Source of the DNA: an uncultured Clostridia bacterium
Lineage (GTDB): Bacteria; Bacillota; Clostridia; Christensenellales; Aristaeellaceae
Reading direction: 5' to 3'
NCBI GenBank assembly: GCA_947166385.1
Contig: CAMVEB010000001.1
Span: 186,001 to 250,000, forward strand
Length of the DNA: 64,000 bases
This document shows positions 42,655 to 51,438 of the stretch, one piece after another. Every line of letters starts with the position of its first letter. Positions within the stretch are counted from its first letter, which is position 1. A program made the translations under genes and the position numbers. Under the pieces are notes generated by a model. It made no database searches. It was not told where the DNA came from and saw only the letters and a program-made list of their open reading frames with translations.

Positions 42655-43430
42655 TTCGCGTTCTTCTCACCGTGGAGTATGACGGCACCGCTTATGCCGG
42701 CTGGCAGCGTCAGCTCAACGGCCTGGCTGTCCAGCAGGTTCTGGAGGAAGCCCTGGCCTCCGCCTGCGCCCATCCGGTCACTGTCACCGGCTCCTCCCGC
42801 ACGGATGCCGGCGTCCATGCCCGGATGCAGATGGTTCATTTTGATACCTCGTGCACCATCCCTCCGGAGAAGTTTCCTTTTGTACTGAACAATCTCCTGC
42901 CTCCGGATATCCGGGTGCAGGCCGCCCGCGAAGTTCCCGCGGATTTCCACGCCCGTTTCCTGACCTCCGGAAAAACTTATACTTACCGGATTCTGAATAC
43001 CCGCCACGGCAGTGCCCTCCGGCGCAATACCTGGTGGCATGTGCCGGTTCCGCTGGATGTTTCCCGCATGCGGGAAGCGCTTTCGTTCCTGCCCGGAACC
43101 CATGATTTCGCGGCTTTCCAGGCTGCCGGCGGTTCCGCGAAAACCACCGTCCGCACGGTGCACGCGGCGGATCTGGCCGCAGCCGGGCCGGAGCTGGTGC
43201 TCACCGTCAGCGGCAATGCTTTTCTTTATAATATGGTGCGCATTATCGCCGGCACGCTCGTAGAAGTCGGCCTCTGCAAGCGGGAACCGGATGCTTTCCC
43301 CCGGGCATTCTTCTCGCTGAATCGCCTGGATCTCGGCATGACAGCCCCACCCTGCGGGCTGGAACTGACGGAAGTCCGTTATCCCGACAGGGCGTTTACC
43401 GATCCCGCCGCCATTCGCTGGGCGGAGTAA
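42651..43430 (+). CDS. truA: tRNA pseudouridine(38-40) synthase TruA
   Basis: A 259-residue enzyme that makes pseudouridine at positions 38-40 of the tRNA anticodon stem-loop. The family blocks are LTVEYDGTAYAGWQRQ at the N-terminus, the catalytic-Asp motif GSSRTDAGVHA near residue 50, KTYTYRI, HDFAAFQAAGG and FLYNMVRIIAGTLVEVG near the C-terminus. The start codon is TTG, in a TTGA overlap with the ecfT stop, supported by AAGGGAG at 42637. The ecfA1-ecfA2-ecfT-truA order is conserved in Firmicutes. Confidence 0.95.
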   Translation: MIRVLLTVEYDGTAYAGWQRQLNGLAVQQVLEEALASACAHPVTVTGSSRTDAGVHARMQMVHFDTSCTIPPEKFPFVLNNLLPPDIRVQAAREVPADFHARFLTSGKTYTYRILNTRHGSALRRNTWWHVPVPLDVSRMREALSFLPGTHDFAAFQAAGGSAKTTVRTVHAADLAAAGPELVLTVSGNAFLYNMVRIIAGTLVEVGLCKREPDAFPRAFFSLNRLDLGMTAPPCGLELTEVRYPDRAFTDPAAIRWAE

Positions 43431-43446
43431 GGAGGTTCCGGCCGTT

Positions 43447-45039
43447 ATGTTGCGCTTATCCAATCTCTCTGTTCCCCTGGATTATACAGAATCATCTCTG
43501 CGCAGGCTTGTTGAAAAAAAATGCGGCATCTCTCCGGATCAGCTGCTGGCTGTCTCCGTCGTCCGCCGTTCTGTGGATGCCCGCGACAGGCAGGATGTCC
43601 ATTTCGTTCTCTCTCTGGATCTGAAAGTCGTCCACGAGCAGGCGCTTCTGAAGAAATGCCGTTTCCTTTCGCCGGTCTCCCGGCCCGCGCCGGTCGTCTG
43701 GCCTCCGGCCCGTTTTTCCCGTCCTCCGCTCGTGGTGGGCGCCGGTCCGGCCGGGCTGTTTGCCGCACTGATGCTGGCCCGTGCGGGTGCGAATCCCGTC
43801 CTGGTGGAGCGGGGCCGTTCTGTGGATCAGCGCGCCCGCGATGTGGAGATCATGTCCGCCTCCGGTCTGCTGGATCCCGAGTCCAATGTACAGTTCGGTG
43901 AAGGCGGCGCCGGCGCTTTTTCCGATGGCAAGCTCACCTGTGGGATTAAATCTCCGTATCAGCGGACCGTGCTGGAAACCTTTGTTGCTCACGGAGCACC
44001 TCCGGAGATTCTGGTCGACCGCCTGCCCCATGTCGGCACAGACCGTCTTCGGGGGGTCGTCTCCTCCATCCGGGAGGAAATCCTGTCCCTCGGCGGCACG
44101 GTGCTTTTTGAAACGCGTCTTGAGTCCCTTCTTCTCCGGGCCGGTCGCGTGGAGGGTGCCGTCCTCTCCCATGCGGAAGAAAAGCGGGAATTCCTGACGG
44201 ATACCGTCCTCCTGTGCATCGGCCATTCCGCGCGGGATACGGTCCAGTCCCTCTTTACCCAGGGGATCCATATGTCCCGGAAACCCTTTGCCATGGGGGT
44301 TCGGATCGAGCATCCCCGTTCCATGATCGACCGGGCTCAGTACGGCTCCTTCGCGGGGCATCCCGCCCTCGGCGCGGCCTCCTATAAGCTGGTCTGTCAT
44401 ACGCCTGACGGACGGGGTGTCTATACGTTCTGCATGTGTCCCGGCGGCCGGGTCATTGCCGCCGCCTCCCAGCCCGGAGGCGTTGTTGTCAATGGCATGA
44501 GCAATCATGCCCGGGACGATGAGAACAGCAATTCCGCCCTCCTCGTCGGCGTCCGTCCGGAGGATTTCGGCGATGACCATCCCCTGGCCGGGATGGTGCT
44601 CCAGCGGCAGATTGAAAAAGCCGCCTTCCGTTGCGGCGGCGATGATTTCCGGGCTCCCGCCCAGCGGGTGGAGGATTTCCTTCTCGGCCGTCCCACGGTC
44701 GCTTTCGGTGCTGTCCGGCCTTCCTACCGGCCGGGTGTGACCCCGGCTGACCTGCGGGAAGTTCTCCCGTCTTTCATCACGGAGGACCTGCGGCGCGGGC
44801 TTCGGGCCATGAATGCCCAGCTCTCCGGCTTCGCGATGCCGGATGCGGTCCTGACGGCTCCGGAAACCCGTTCCTCTTCTCCCGTCCGTTTCCTTCGCGA
44901 CAGCGCCGGGGAGGCGGAAGAATATGCCGGCCTTTTCCCGGTGGGAGAAGGCGCCGGTTATGCCGGCGGCATCGTCTCCGCGGCCATCGATGGCATCACC
45001 GCGGCCCGGAACGCTCTCGAAAAAGCCGCGTCGCTCTGA
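43447..45039 (+). CDS. FAD-dependent oxidoreductase of the COG2509 type (longer paralogue)
   Basis: A 530-residue flavoprotein. The N-terminal ~85 residues form a small ferredoxin-like domain (LDYTESSLRRLVEKKCGI). Then come the Rossmann motif LVVGAGPAGLFAALMLARAG near residue 97 and the family hallmark FGEGGAGAFSDGKLTCGI near residue 155. Also present are TVLLCIGHSARDT, VYTFCMCPGGRVIAA with a CxC pair, and the C-terminal FAD motif GLFPVGEGAGYAGGIVSAAIDGI. The role of this widespread family is not established. It follows truA by 16 bases and has an AAGGAGG site. Confidence 0.87.
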   Translation: MLRLSNLSVPLDYTESSLRRLVEKKCGISPDQLLAVSVVRRSVDARDRQDVHFVLSLDLKVVHEQALLKKCRFLSPVSRPAPVVWPPARFSRPPLVVGAGPAGLFAALMLARAGANPVLVERGRSVDQRARDVEIMSASGLLDPESNVQFGEGGAGAFSDGKLTCGIKSPYQRTVLETFVAHGAPPEILVDRLPHVGTDRLRGVVSSIREEILSLGGTVLFETRLESLLLRAGRVEGAVLSHAEEKREFLTDTVLLCIGHSARDTVQSLFTQGIHMSRKPFAMGVRIEHPRSMIDRAQYGSFAGHPALGAASYKLVCHTPDGRGVYTFCMCPGGRVIAAASQPGGVVVNGMSNHARDDENSNSALLVGVRPEDFGDDHPLAGMVLQRQIEKAAFRCGGDDFRAPAQRVEDFLLGRPTVAFGAVRPSYRPGVTPADLREVLPSFITEDLRRGLRAMNAQLSGFAMPDAVLTAPETRSSSPVRFLRDSAGEAEEYAGLFPVGEGAGYAGGIVSAAIDGITAARNALEKAASL

Positions 45040-45067
45040 CGCGTTCCTGCCGTGGTTCGGGGAGTCT

Positions 45068-46033
45068 TTACCCCTCCAGCCACGTTCTCTCGTCTTCCTC
45101 CAGTCCGTTCTTTGCGGCCCGCAGGTTCATCTGAAGCCGTTCCGCCGATCCGGTGCTCACCACGGCAAAAACATTCATCCTGCTGCCAAAAACATATCGC
45201 ATGGCGATCTCCGGCACCGTCAGGCCTTTTTCTTCTGCCATCTGTTCCGCCCGGCGCAGCCGTTCCATGTTCTCCGGATACAGGTAGCCCTTCTGCGCGT
45301 ACTCATCCAGCACCCGGCGGGCGCCGTCGTAATCCCCTGCCCGGAACCGTCCGCTGAAGAATCCCCTTCCCAGGCTGGAGTAGGCAATCACGGGCATCCG
45401 GTTCTTCCGGTACCATTCCCGGTCCTGCGCGTTCTCCGGTCCGGAAATCGACACGCATCCGCCCCCCCACAGGTCCCGCATCTGCCTGGCCAGTCCGTAG
45501 TTGGGGCTGGATACCGCAAACCCGGCCAGTCCGCGGCTTTCGGCATACCGGTTGGCCTGTTCGATCCGCTGCCGTGTCCAGTTGGATACCCCTGCCAAGC
45601 GTATCATGCCCGCTTTCCGGGCTTCATTCAGCGTGTCAATATATTCCTCCACCGGAGTTTTCGGGTCGTCCCGGTGCAGCAGGTAGATATCGATACAGTC
45701 CGTCTGCAGCGCTTCCAGGCTTCTGGCCATCTGCTCCCGGATCACGTCCCGGTTGACGTGCACGACGCCCTCCCGGATGTCCCCGCCCTTGGTCAGCAGC
45801 ACAACCTCATCCCGGCACCCGCGCGCCTTCATCCATTTGCCCAGGGCTTCCTCCGCCTTTCCGTAGCTCCGTGCGCAGTCAAAGGCATTGACCCCGGTCT
45901 CTCTCACGCTGTCCAGCAGCGCCGCCGCGCCTGCTTCATCTGTCATCACGGGTGCCATCGCCGTTCCGAAGAACAGCGGCGATACAGGTTTCCCCAGTCC
46001 GGGAATCGTTCCTGCCGTCAGTTTGTTTTCCAT
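45068..46033 (-). CDS. Aldo/keto reductase
   Basis: A 321-residue NADPH-dependent oxidoreductase of the (beta/alpha)8 AKR superfamily. Catalytic residues are visible: Asp and Tyr in FDCARSYGKAEEALG near residue 45, Lys in VVLLTKGG, and His in DIYLLHRDDP near residue 107. The C-terminal NAD(P) phosphate-binding part is present (MRYVFGSRMNVFAVVSTGS). I chose ATG 46033, with AGGAG 9 bases upstream, rather than the opening at 46090. It is 5 bases downstream of the GH127 gene, so it may reduce or oxidise a sugar released by that enzyme. Confidence 0.88.
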   Translation of the reverse strand: MENKLTAGTIPGLGKPVSPLFFGTAMAPVMTDEAGAAALLDSVRETGVNAFDCARSYGKAEEALGKWMKARGCRDEVVLLTKGGDIREGVVHVNRDVIREQMARSLEALQTDCIDIYLLHRDDPKTPVEEYIDTLNEARKAGMIRLAGVSNWTRQRIEQANRYAESRGLAGFAVSSPNYGLARQMRDLWGGGCVSISGPENAQDREWYRKNRMPVIAYSSLGRGFFSGRFRAGDYDGARRVLDEYAQKGYLYPENMERLRRAEQMAEEKGLTVPEIAMRYVFGSRMNVFAVVSTGSAERLQMNLRAAKNGLEEDERTWLEG

Positions 46034-46038
46034 CGTTT

Positions 46039-48042
46039 TCACTCCTGCCGAATCCATACCTGCATTTCGTTTTCTCCCCGGTTGGCCCACATGAAGTAAG
46101 GGATCATCCGGATCGTCACGGGTTCGGTCTCCCTGCCGCCCTCCGCGTCGAAATACAGGCCCCGGTCCGTCATATTCTTCTCCCGTTGTCCCGGAATCAG
46201 CAGCATCGTTGCCTGCCGTCCCCCGATTTCTGTCTTTTCAAACCGGGCATCGGAAGGCCTGGTATCCCGCCCGAGGAGGATCAGGTGAAGGTTTTCCCCG
46301 TTGTCCTTTCCCTCCAGGCAGTATACAAACGGTCCGTAGGTTACGGCGATCTTCCCGCTGTTTTCTCTCACCCTGGAATCCGCCCGGATAAAGCGTACCG
46401 GGCAGGTCAGTTCCAGCGTGATCTCGTCTTCCTCCTGCCATTCCTTTTTCAGGTACACGTATCCGTCCTTCTCGGTATAATCGCCTGCGCCGACCAGCCG
46501 GTATGCCCCGCTCCAGCCGGGAATGCGGAGCGCCAGCGTGAAATCTTCGCCCGCGGCCCGCACCCAGGTCCGGATCACCCAGCGTCCGGGTTCTCCGCGG
46601 TCCACCTCGGTCTGCACGGAAACTTCCCGGTCTCCGATGCTTTTGCGCACTTCCGAGCTCATGTACAGGTGCGTATAGAGCGTATGCTCGTCTTCCGTAT
46701 AGGCATACATCCCGAGCGATCCCAGCATCCGAGCGATGTTCGGCGGGCAGCACGCGCATCCGAACCATTTCTGCCGTACGGTTTTGACATGGCCTTTCCT
46801 GGCGTCCCGGTGAGCTGCCGTCGGCCATACCTCCAGAGGATTCACGTAGAAGAAGCTCTTCCCGTCCAGCGCCATCCCGCTCAGCACCCCGTTGTACAGG
46901 GCCCGTTCCATCGTGTCCGCGTATTCGCTTCTGGCTTCCATCTGCAGCATTCTCCGCGTGAAGAAGCACAGGCCGATCGCCGCGCAGGATTCGTTGTATG
47001 CCGTATCGTTCGGCAGATCAAACGGAAAAGTGAATGCCTCCCCGATATGCGTGGAGCCGATTCCCCCGGTAATGTACATCTTTTCCCTTGTCACGCTCCG
47101 GAAAAGCTTCCGGCACGCCTCCTTCAGGGCTTCATCCTTCGTCAGCCGGGCAAGATCCGCCATCCCGCTGTACAGGTACATCGCCCGCACAGCGTGTCCC
47201 TTCGCCTCGTCCTGTTCGCGCACGGGCTTGTGCGCCTGGTGGTAGGAGTACAGCTCTTCGGGCTTTTCAAATCCAAGCTCCCCGTGTCCCTCCAGTCCGA
47301 AATAGTTCGGTTTCTGTCCGCGCTCGTCGATGAAGTACTTGCTCAGCCGCAGGTATTCTTCCTTCCCGGTGGCTTCATACAGGCGCACCAGCGCCATCTC
47401 GGCAATCTCGTGTCCGGGATAGCCGTGCTTCTTCCCTTCCTCCGGGCCGATTTTCCGGCTGATATATCCGGCAAACCGTTCCGCGACCCGCAGCAGCTCG
47501 TCGTTTCCCGTCGCCTGGTAATAGGCGGCGGCTCCCTCCGCCAGGTGTCCGAAGCAGTACAGTTCATGATGATCCCGCAGGTTGGTGAACTCCCTGTTTC
47601 TCCCGTTCAGGATATAATAGGTGTCCAGGTACCCGTCCTCCGCCTGGGCCGCGGCAATCAGCCGGATCGCTTCGTCCGCTGTCGCCTGCAGCTGCTCGTC
47701 CGGATGCCGCTCCAGAGAATACGCCACCGCTTCAATCCATTTGTATACATCCGTGTCCTGGAATACAAATCCGTAAAACTTGTCCGGATCCGGGTGCTCC
47801 GGGTCTTCCGGCAGCACTTCAAACGGCGCCTCCGTAAAGACCGGCGCTGTAAATCCCGGCTTTCCGGATCGTTCCCGCAGGGCTTTCGCCGCCCGCAGGT
47901 TATGGATGGCAAAGCTGGGCGCCGCGCCCGGCACACGGTCGTTCAGCGCTTCCCATTGATACGGGATCACTTCCGTGCGCACCAATTCCTGTTCCTTCTG
48001 CCAGAATTCATCCGTAATGTGGACGTTCTTCATCTCGATCAT
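46039..48042 (-). CDS. Glycoside hydrolase family 127, probable beta-L-arabinofuranosidase
   Basis: A 667-residue enzyme with the (alpha/alpha)6 barrel of GH127/DUF1680. The N-terminus VHITDEFWQKEQELVRTEVIPYQ is typical. The unusual cysteine nucleophile and zinc ligands characterised in Bifidobacterium HypBA1 are matched by YNESCAAIGLCFF near residue 350 (Glu and Cys) and by CACCPPNIARMLGSLG near residue 435 (the Cys pair). No signal peptide, so the substrate is imported. With the aldo/keto reductase it forms a small leftward operon for arabinose-containing glycans such as plant cell-wall glycoproteins. Other beta-L-sugar specificities exist in the family. Confidence 0.9.
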   Translation of the reverse strand: MIEMKNVHITDEFWQKEQELVRTEVIPYQWEALNDRVPGAAPSFAIHNLRAAKALRERSGKPGFTAPVFTEAPFEVLPEDPEHPDPDKFYGFVFQDTDVYKWIEAVAYSLERHPDEQLQATADEAIRLIAAAQAEDGYLDTYYILNGRNREFTNLRDHHELYCFGHLAEGAAAYYQATGNDELLRVAERFAGYISRKIGPEEGKKHGYPGHEIAEMALVRLYEATGKEEYLRLSKYFIDERGQKPNYFGLEGHGELGFEKPEELYSYHQAHKPVREQDEAKGHAVRAMYLYSGMADLARLTKDEALKEACRKLFRSVTREKMYITGGIGSTHIGEAFTFPFDLPNDTAYNESCAAIGLCFFTRRMLQMEARSEYADTMERALYNGVLSGMALDGKSFFYVNPLEVWPTAAHRDARKGHVKTVRQKWFGCACCPPNIARMLGSLGMYAYTEDEHTLYTHLYMSSEVRKSIGDREVSVQTEVDRGEPGRWVIRTWVRAAGEDFTLALRIPGWSGAYRLVGAGDYTEKDGYVYLKKEWQEEDEITLELTCPVRFIRADSRVRENSGKIAVTYGPFVYCLEGKDNGENLHLILLGRDTRPSDARFEKTEIGGRQATMLLIPGQREKNMTDRGLYFDAEGGRETEPVTIRMIPYFMWANRGENEMQVWIRQE

Positions 48043-48069
48043 TTCGGTTTCTCCGCCTTTCCGAATCCG

Positions 48070-49515
48070 TCAAAACCCCAGAATCTGTTTCGAAACGTTC
48101 CGCGCTTCTTCCGGGGTGTACAGGCTCAGTGTCACCCTGTGCGGTGCGCAGATGACCATGTTCCAAAGCAACCGGTCCTTCATGTTCTCCAGCGTCACTT
48201 CCCCCTGCCCGATGCAGTCCTGCCCTTCGCAGTCCGCCTCGATCATCCGGAATCCTTTCGGCGTCAGGGCGATGATGTTCTTCCATTCGCTGCCGTCTTC
48301 CTGTTTCTGGATCATCTCATAGGTGTATTCCCCTTCCTCCGGCAGCGGCAGAAATCCGATCGTCATATTCTCCTGCACCAGCACATATCCGGGTGCCGGA
48401 TCGTTCTCCGTAATCTGGATCATCAGCGGATGCTTTTCCGTCTCCGTTCCTGCTGTTTCTTTTGCTGTTTCTTCTGTTGTTGCTTCCGGTGCTTCTTCGG
48501 TGTATACCGTCACGTCCGATCCTTCCGTCATGTAATGCATCACTCCGGATGTCCCGATGGCGGTGCGGTCCCGGGCGATGAACAGCGCTTCCGTTCCTTC
48601 GATGCTTTCAATCAGGCGGATTCCCTCTTTCGTTCCCAGGGCGAAGGCGGCGGTCGCCAGCGCGTCTCCCCACATCGAGCTTTCCGAGAAGATCGTCACC
48701 GAGGCCAGCTCGTTCTGAACCGGCCAGCCGGTTTCACTGCTCAGGATATGGTGGTAGTATACGCCGTCCGCTTCAAATCCGCGTTCATAGATCCCGCTGG
48801 TCACGGTGGATCCGCCGTAGTTATACGCGACCATCATGCTCGTTCCGGTGGGCTGGTCAATATCCTGGATGCCGACCTTCCAGGCGGTGCCTTCCGGCTT
48901 CTCCCCGATGGCCACGATATTCCCGCCGAAGGAGAGGATCGCGTGTGCGATTCCAAGTTTTTCCAGTTTCGCCTTCACCGCGTCGGCAATGTACCCCTTC
49001 GCGATCCCGCCAAGGTCGATCATCATCCCCGCCGGCAGGGTAACCTCATTTCCGTCGATCCGGATCTTCCGGTAGTCGGTCAGTGCTGCGGCGCGGGCAA
49101 TCGCCTCCGCGTCCGGCACCCGGTGTTCTTCCGATCGGAAATCCCACAGCACAGAGGCCGGGGCAATGGTCACGTCGAAAGCTCCCCCTGACATCTCGCT
49201 GACCCGGATCGCCGTCCGCAGGATCTCCGCCGTTTCCGGCGCTACAGTGACCGTTTCTCCTTCCGCGTGGTTGATGCGCCATACATCGCTGCCTTCCACG
49301 GTTCGGCTCAGCAGCTTTTCATATTGGCCGCACGCTTCCAGCCCTTCCTCCAGCGTCTCGGGCCGGTCGGTATACGCGGTCAGCGTAATCACCGTGTCCA
49401 GGAAAAAACCGACCCGGCTTTCCTTGACCACTTCTTTTTGGGAGCATCCGGCCAGTGTCCCGCTGCAGATCATCAGGATCACCGCCAGGAAGACCGCACT
49501 TTTTCTCTTTATCAT
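48070..49515 (-). CDS. apbE: FAD:protein FMN transferase ApbE fused to a NusG_II-like domain (lipoprotein)
   Basis: A 481-residue lipoprotein with lipobox LAGC at residues 21-24. The ApbE domain (about 40-340) attaches FMN to Thr/Ser of extracytoplasmic flavoproteins. Motifs seen are FFLDTVITLTAY, GGAFDVTIAPAS, DLGGIAKGYIADAV, LSFGGNIVAIG and HHILSSETGWPVQ. A Thr/Glu-rich linker leads to a C-terminal ~110-residue NusG domain II-like module (DCEGQDCIGQGEV and NMVICAPHRVTLSLY). Usually the NusG_II protein is separate, so this is a fusion. It overlaps the Gx gene by 4 bases. No FMN-binding target protein is in the window. Confidence 0.9.
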   Translation of the reverse strand: MIKRKSAVFLAVILMICSGTLAGCSQKEVVKESRVGFFLDTVITLTAYTDRPETLEEGLEACGQYEKLLSRTVEGSDVWRINHAEGETVTVAPETAEILRTAIRVSEMSGGAFDVTIAPASVLWDFRSEEHRVPDAEAIARAAALTDYRKIRIDGNEVTLPAGMMIDLGGIAKGYIADAVKAKLEKLGIAHAILSFGGNIVAIGEKPEGTAWKVGIQDIDQPTGTSMMVAYNYGGSTVTSGIYERGFEADGVYYHHILSSETGWPVQNELASVTIFSESSMWGDALATAAFALGTKEGIRLIESIEGTEALFIARDRTAIGTSGVMHYMTEGSDVTVYTEEAPEATTEETAKETAGTETEKHPLMIQITENDPAPGYVLVQENMTIGFLPLPEEGEYTYEMIQKQEDGSEWKNIIALTPKGFRMIEADCEGQDCIGQGEVTLENMKDRLLWNMVICAPHRVTLSLYTPEEARNVSKQILGF

Positions 49516-50210
49516 TTCCGTTTTCCCTCCGGTTTGTCCGGGTTCAGGTGCAATGCGCGGAACACGCGTTCCGCCACGATCCCTGTCAGGCTTCCCACCG
49601 CCGCGCCGATGCCCAGCAGCACCGGCAGATAGGTGGTCAGCAGTTGCGGCGTCCGCAGCACCAGGCTGGCCATCAGCACCTGTCCGAGATTATGGGCCAT
49701 CGCCCCGCCGATGGAGGTCCCAACCACGCCGCGGATCTTCCCTTTCCGGATCGCCAGCCATGCCGCGATGCACGCGGCGCATCCCACGGCAATCAGGATG
49801 ACGCACCACAGCCGTTGTCCCTGGGGCCGCGGATTCCGGATCAGCAGATAGATATCCGCTGCCGCCGCGGCAATCCCCGCGGTCAGCGCGCCTGCAGCCG
49901 GCTTTTTCCGGATCGCCAGCATCACGGCCAGGCTCAGCACGCCGCCGGACAGGCTGTACAGGATGGCGGTCAGGCTCCCGAACAGGAATCCCGAAAGCAC
50001 CACCTTGACCAGCATCAGGATCACCGCGCTCTGCGCGTTCATCAGGTACACCGCGTACAGCAGCACCGTGTTGGCCAGTCCCAGCTTGATTCCCGGAGCC
50101 GCCCCGCCGAGCAGGGCCGTCAGCGGAATCGCCCGGTCCATCAGACCCAGCACCAGGGCCAGCGCTGTCAGCAGCCCAAACCGTGCCACTTTCTGTGTTG
50201 TCGCGTTCAC
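49512..50210 (-). CDS. Gx transporter family membrane protein (Hpre_diP_synt_I-like)
   Basis: A 232-residue membrane protein. The signature of the family formerly called heptaprenyl diphosphate synthase component I is present (GAAPGIKLGLANTVLLY, near residue 35, and VVLSGFLFGSL and LSGGVLSLAVM after it). The middle (about 110-160) carries an insertion with two more membrane segments and basic loops (LIRNPRPQGQRLW), which makes it longer than the usual ~170 residues; homology resumes at VVGTSIGGAMAHNLGQVL. Clostridia often place this gene beside NusG_II and ApbE genes in flavinylation-linked redox loci, as here. Substrate unknown. Confidence 0.82.
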   Translation of the reverse strand: MNATTQKVARFGLLTALALVLGLMDRAIPLTALLGGAAPGIKLGLANTVLLYAVYLMNAQSAVILMLVKVVLSGFLFGSLTAILYSLSGGVLSLAVMLAIRKKPAAGALTAGIAAAAADIYLLIRNPRPQGQRLWCVILIAVGCAACIAAWLAIRKGKIRGVVGTSIGGAMAHNLGQVLMASLVLRTPQLLTTYLPVLLGIGAAVGSLTGIVAERVFRALHLNPDKPEGKRK

Positions 50211-50596
50211 GCGGTCTTTCCCTTCTTTCCTCTTTGTACCTGCTTCATTATATCTTGCTTCCGTCCATGATTCAATCTTTCCGTGCCGTTTTGAGTGCGA
50301 AGAAATTTGAGTTCAAAATAGGATCTTTCCGGCACGAGTGCGAAGATTTACGAGTGCGAAATAGGATTCCTCCGGTACGAGTGCAAAGATTTACGAGTGC
50401 AAAAATACTTCCTTCCCCCCTCTGATTCATGCAAACCGGCATCCTCTCTTCCTCCTCTCGCGATGCAGAAGCATTTACTTCCGCGATTTTATTGTATCAT
50501 AAATCTCTTCTTAAATCAATACTTTTTAATAAATTTGTCTCATTTTTTCTTTTTCAATTGCGCAATGATCATTTCATTCTGTTGTTTCGTCCTCAT
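50211..50596. other. Intergenic region between the Gx gene and the XRE regulator gene
   Basis: This 386-base stretch holds no gene I can support. It contains the 43-bp tandem repeat (50292-50412) and then a markedly AT-rich segment (about 50455-50590, with runs of T and A), ending at the promoter of the XRE gene. No clear leftward promoter for the Gx-apbE pair was found in it. Confidence 0.6.
50292..50412. repeat. 43-bp tandem repeat, about 2.8 copies
   Basis: Units at 50292-50334, 50335-50377 and 50378-50412 (partial). Each carries CGAGTGC(G/A)AAGATTTACGA-like text followed by GTGC(G/A)AAAT and a pyrimidine stretch with CCGG. The second and third units differ at a few positions only. The array is in the intergenic space between the divergent Gx gene and the XRE regulator gene. 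It lacks CRISPR spacers. Confidence 0.8.
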
Positions 50597-50625
50597 TTGA
50601 CATTATAATCAAAATCTGTTATGAT
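50597..50625 (+). promoter_or_regulatory. Promoter of the XRE-type regulator gene
   Basis: TTGACA (50597-50602), 17 bases, TATGAT (50620-50625), about 30 bases upstream of the ATG. An exact -35 and 5 of 6 at the -10 predict a strong promoter. Confidence 0.85.
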
Positions 50626-50654
50626 GTTTCCAGCATTCAGCGGAGGTGGATAAA

Positions 50655-51437
50655 ATGGCTGATCAAAAAATCCCGGTATATAATAAGGAACGTTTTGTGG
50701 ATAATGTGTATGCGCTGGCGAAGCGGAATCATCTGCAGATCGGGAAGCTGGAGTCTTCCTGCGGCGTCAGCACGGGTTATCTGGCCCGTCTGAGGAAGGG
50801 CAGCAACAATATCTCCCCCGGCGCTGAGTTTCTGCTGACGGTCGCCTCCTTCCTCTCTGTCCAGGTGGACGCGCTTCTGACGCTTGATCTTTCCCACGCG
50901 GCCACGGTGGAGCTGGAGCTTCTGGAATACCTGACCAAGCTGATCCGGGATACCGAGTCCTGCAGTCTTCGCTGGCAGGAGGATTATTTTTCCTATCCGG
51001 AAGCGCTCCCGGTTAATCAGGATGGGACCACGCCGCATCCGCTTTATCGCTCGGTTTATGATGCGGAGGGGAATCCCAGGGGAATCATTCATTATTATTC
51101 CGTCTTTCACCCGCTGCAGGGCAATCTCCTTCCGCAGAAGACCTACGGATGCATTTTCCCTGGCAACCGCACGCTCTATCTGGTCAGGGTCGTAAATGCC
51201 GGCCGTTTCCCGGAGGATCCCGAGGAATGGACCGAGCTCGAGCTGGTGATGACCGGCGCCGGGATCTATGATCCTATCCCCCTCGCGCATACGGATCATA
51301 AAAAAACCAGCCGCCTGGACCGGCCTTTGCAGCTTCTTTTTGATGCCGCGGAGGATTCCGCTTCGCTCCCGATGATGACGCCGGAAGCAAGGACGATTAT
51401 CAGTGATTTCCTGAAGGAAAGGAAGCAGGGAGAATAA
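50655..51437 (+). CDS. XRE-type helix-turn-helix protein with an unassigned C-terminal domain
   Basis: About 260 residues. An N-terminal helix-turn-helix (residues ~10-75: RFVDNVYALAKRNHLQIGKL, then SCGVSTGYLARLRKGSN) is followed by a ~180-residue beta-rich domain (LRWQEDYFSYPEALP, IIHYYSVFHPLQ, YGCIFPGNRTLYLV) that I cannot assign; it may sense a ligand or bind a partner. I chose ATG 50655, with GGAGG at 50642-50646; a GTG at 50646 is inside that site. The gene is alone, and its stop is followed by one base and then a copy of the 52-bp repeat. Confidence 0.8.
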   Translation: MADQKIPVYNKERFVDNVYALAKRNHLQIGKLESSCGVSTGYLARLRKGSNNISPGAEFLLTVASFLSVQVDALLTLDLSHAATVELELLEYLTKLIRDTESCSLRWQEDYFSYPEALPVNQDGTTPHPLYRSVYDAEGNPRGIIHYYSVFHPLQGNLLPQKTYGCIFPGNRTLYLVRVVNAGRFPEDPEEWTELELVMTGAGIYDPIPLAHTDHKKTSRLDRPLQLLFDAAEDSASLPMMTPEARTIISDFLKERKQGE

Positions 51438-51438
51438 G

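Noticed and set aside
45952..49191. A 1079-residue rightward open frame
   Set aside because: It runs antisense across GH127 and apbE, has no ribosome site and no recognisable motif; it results from high GC at third positions of the real genes.
50292..50412. CRISPR array
   Set aside because: The 43-bp units are directly adjoining with no spacers, and there are no cas genes in the window.
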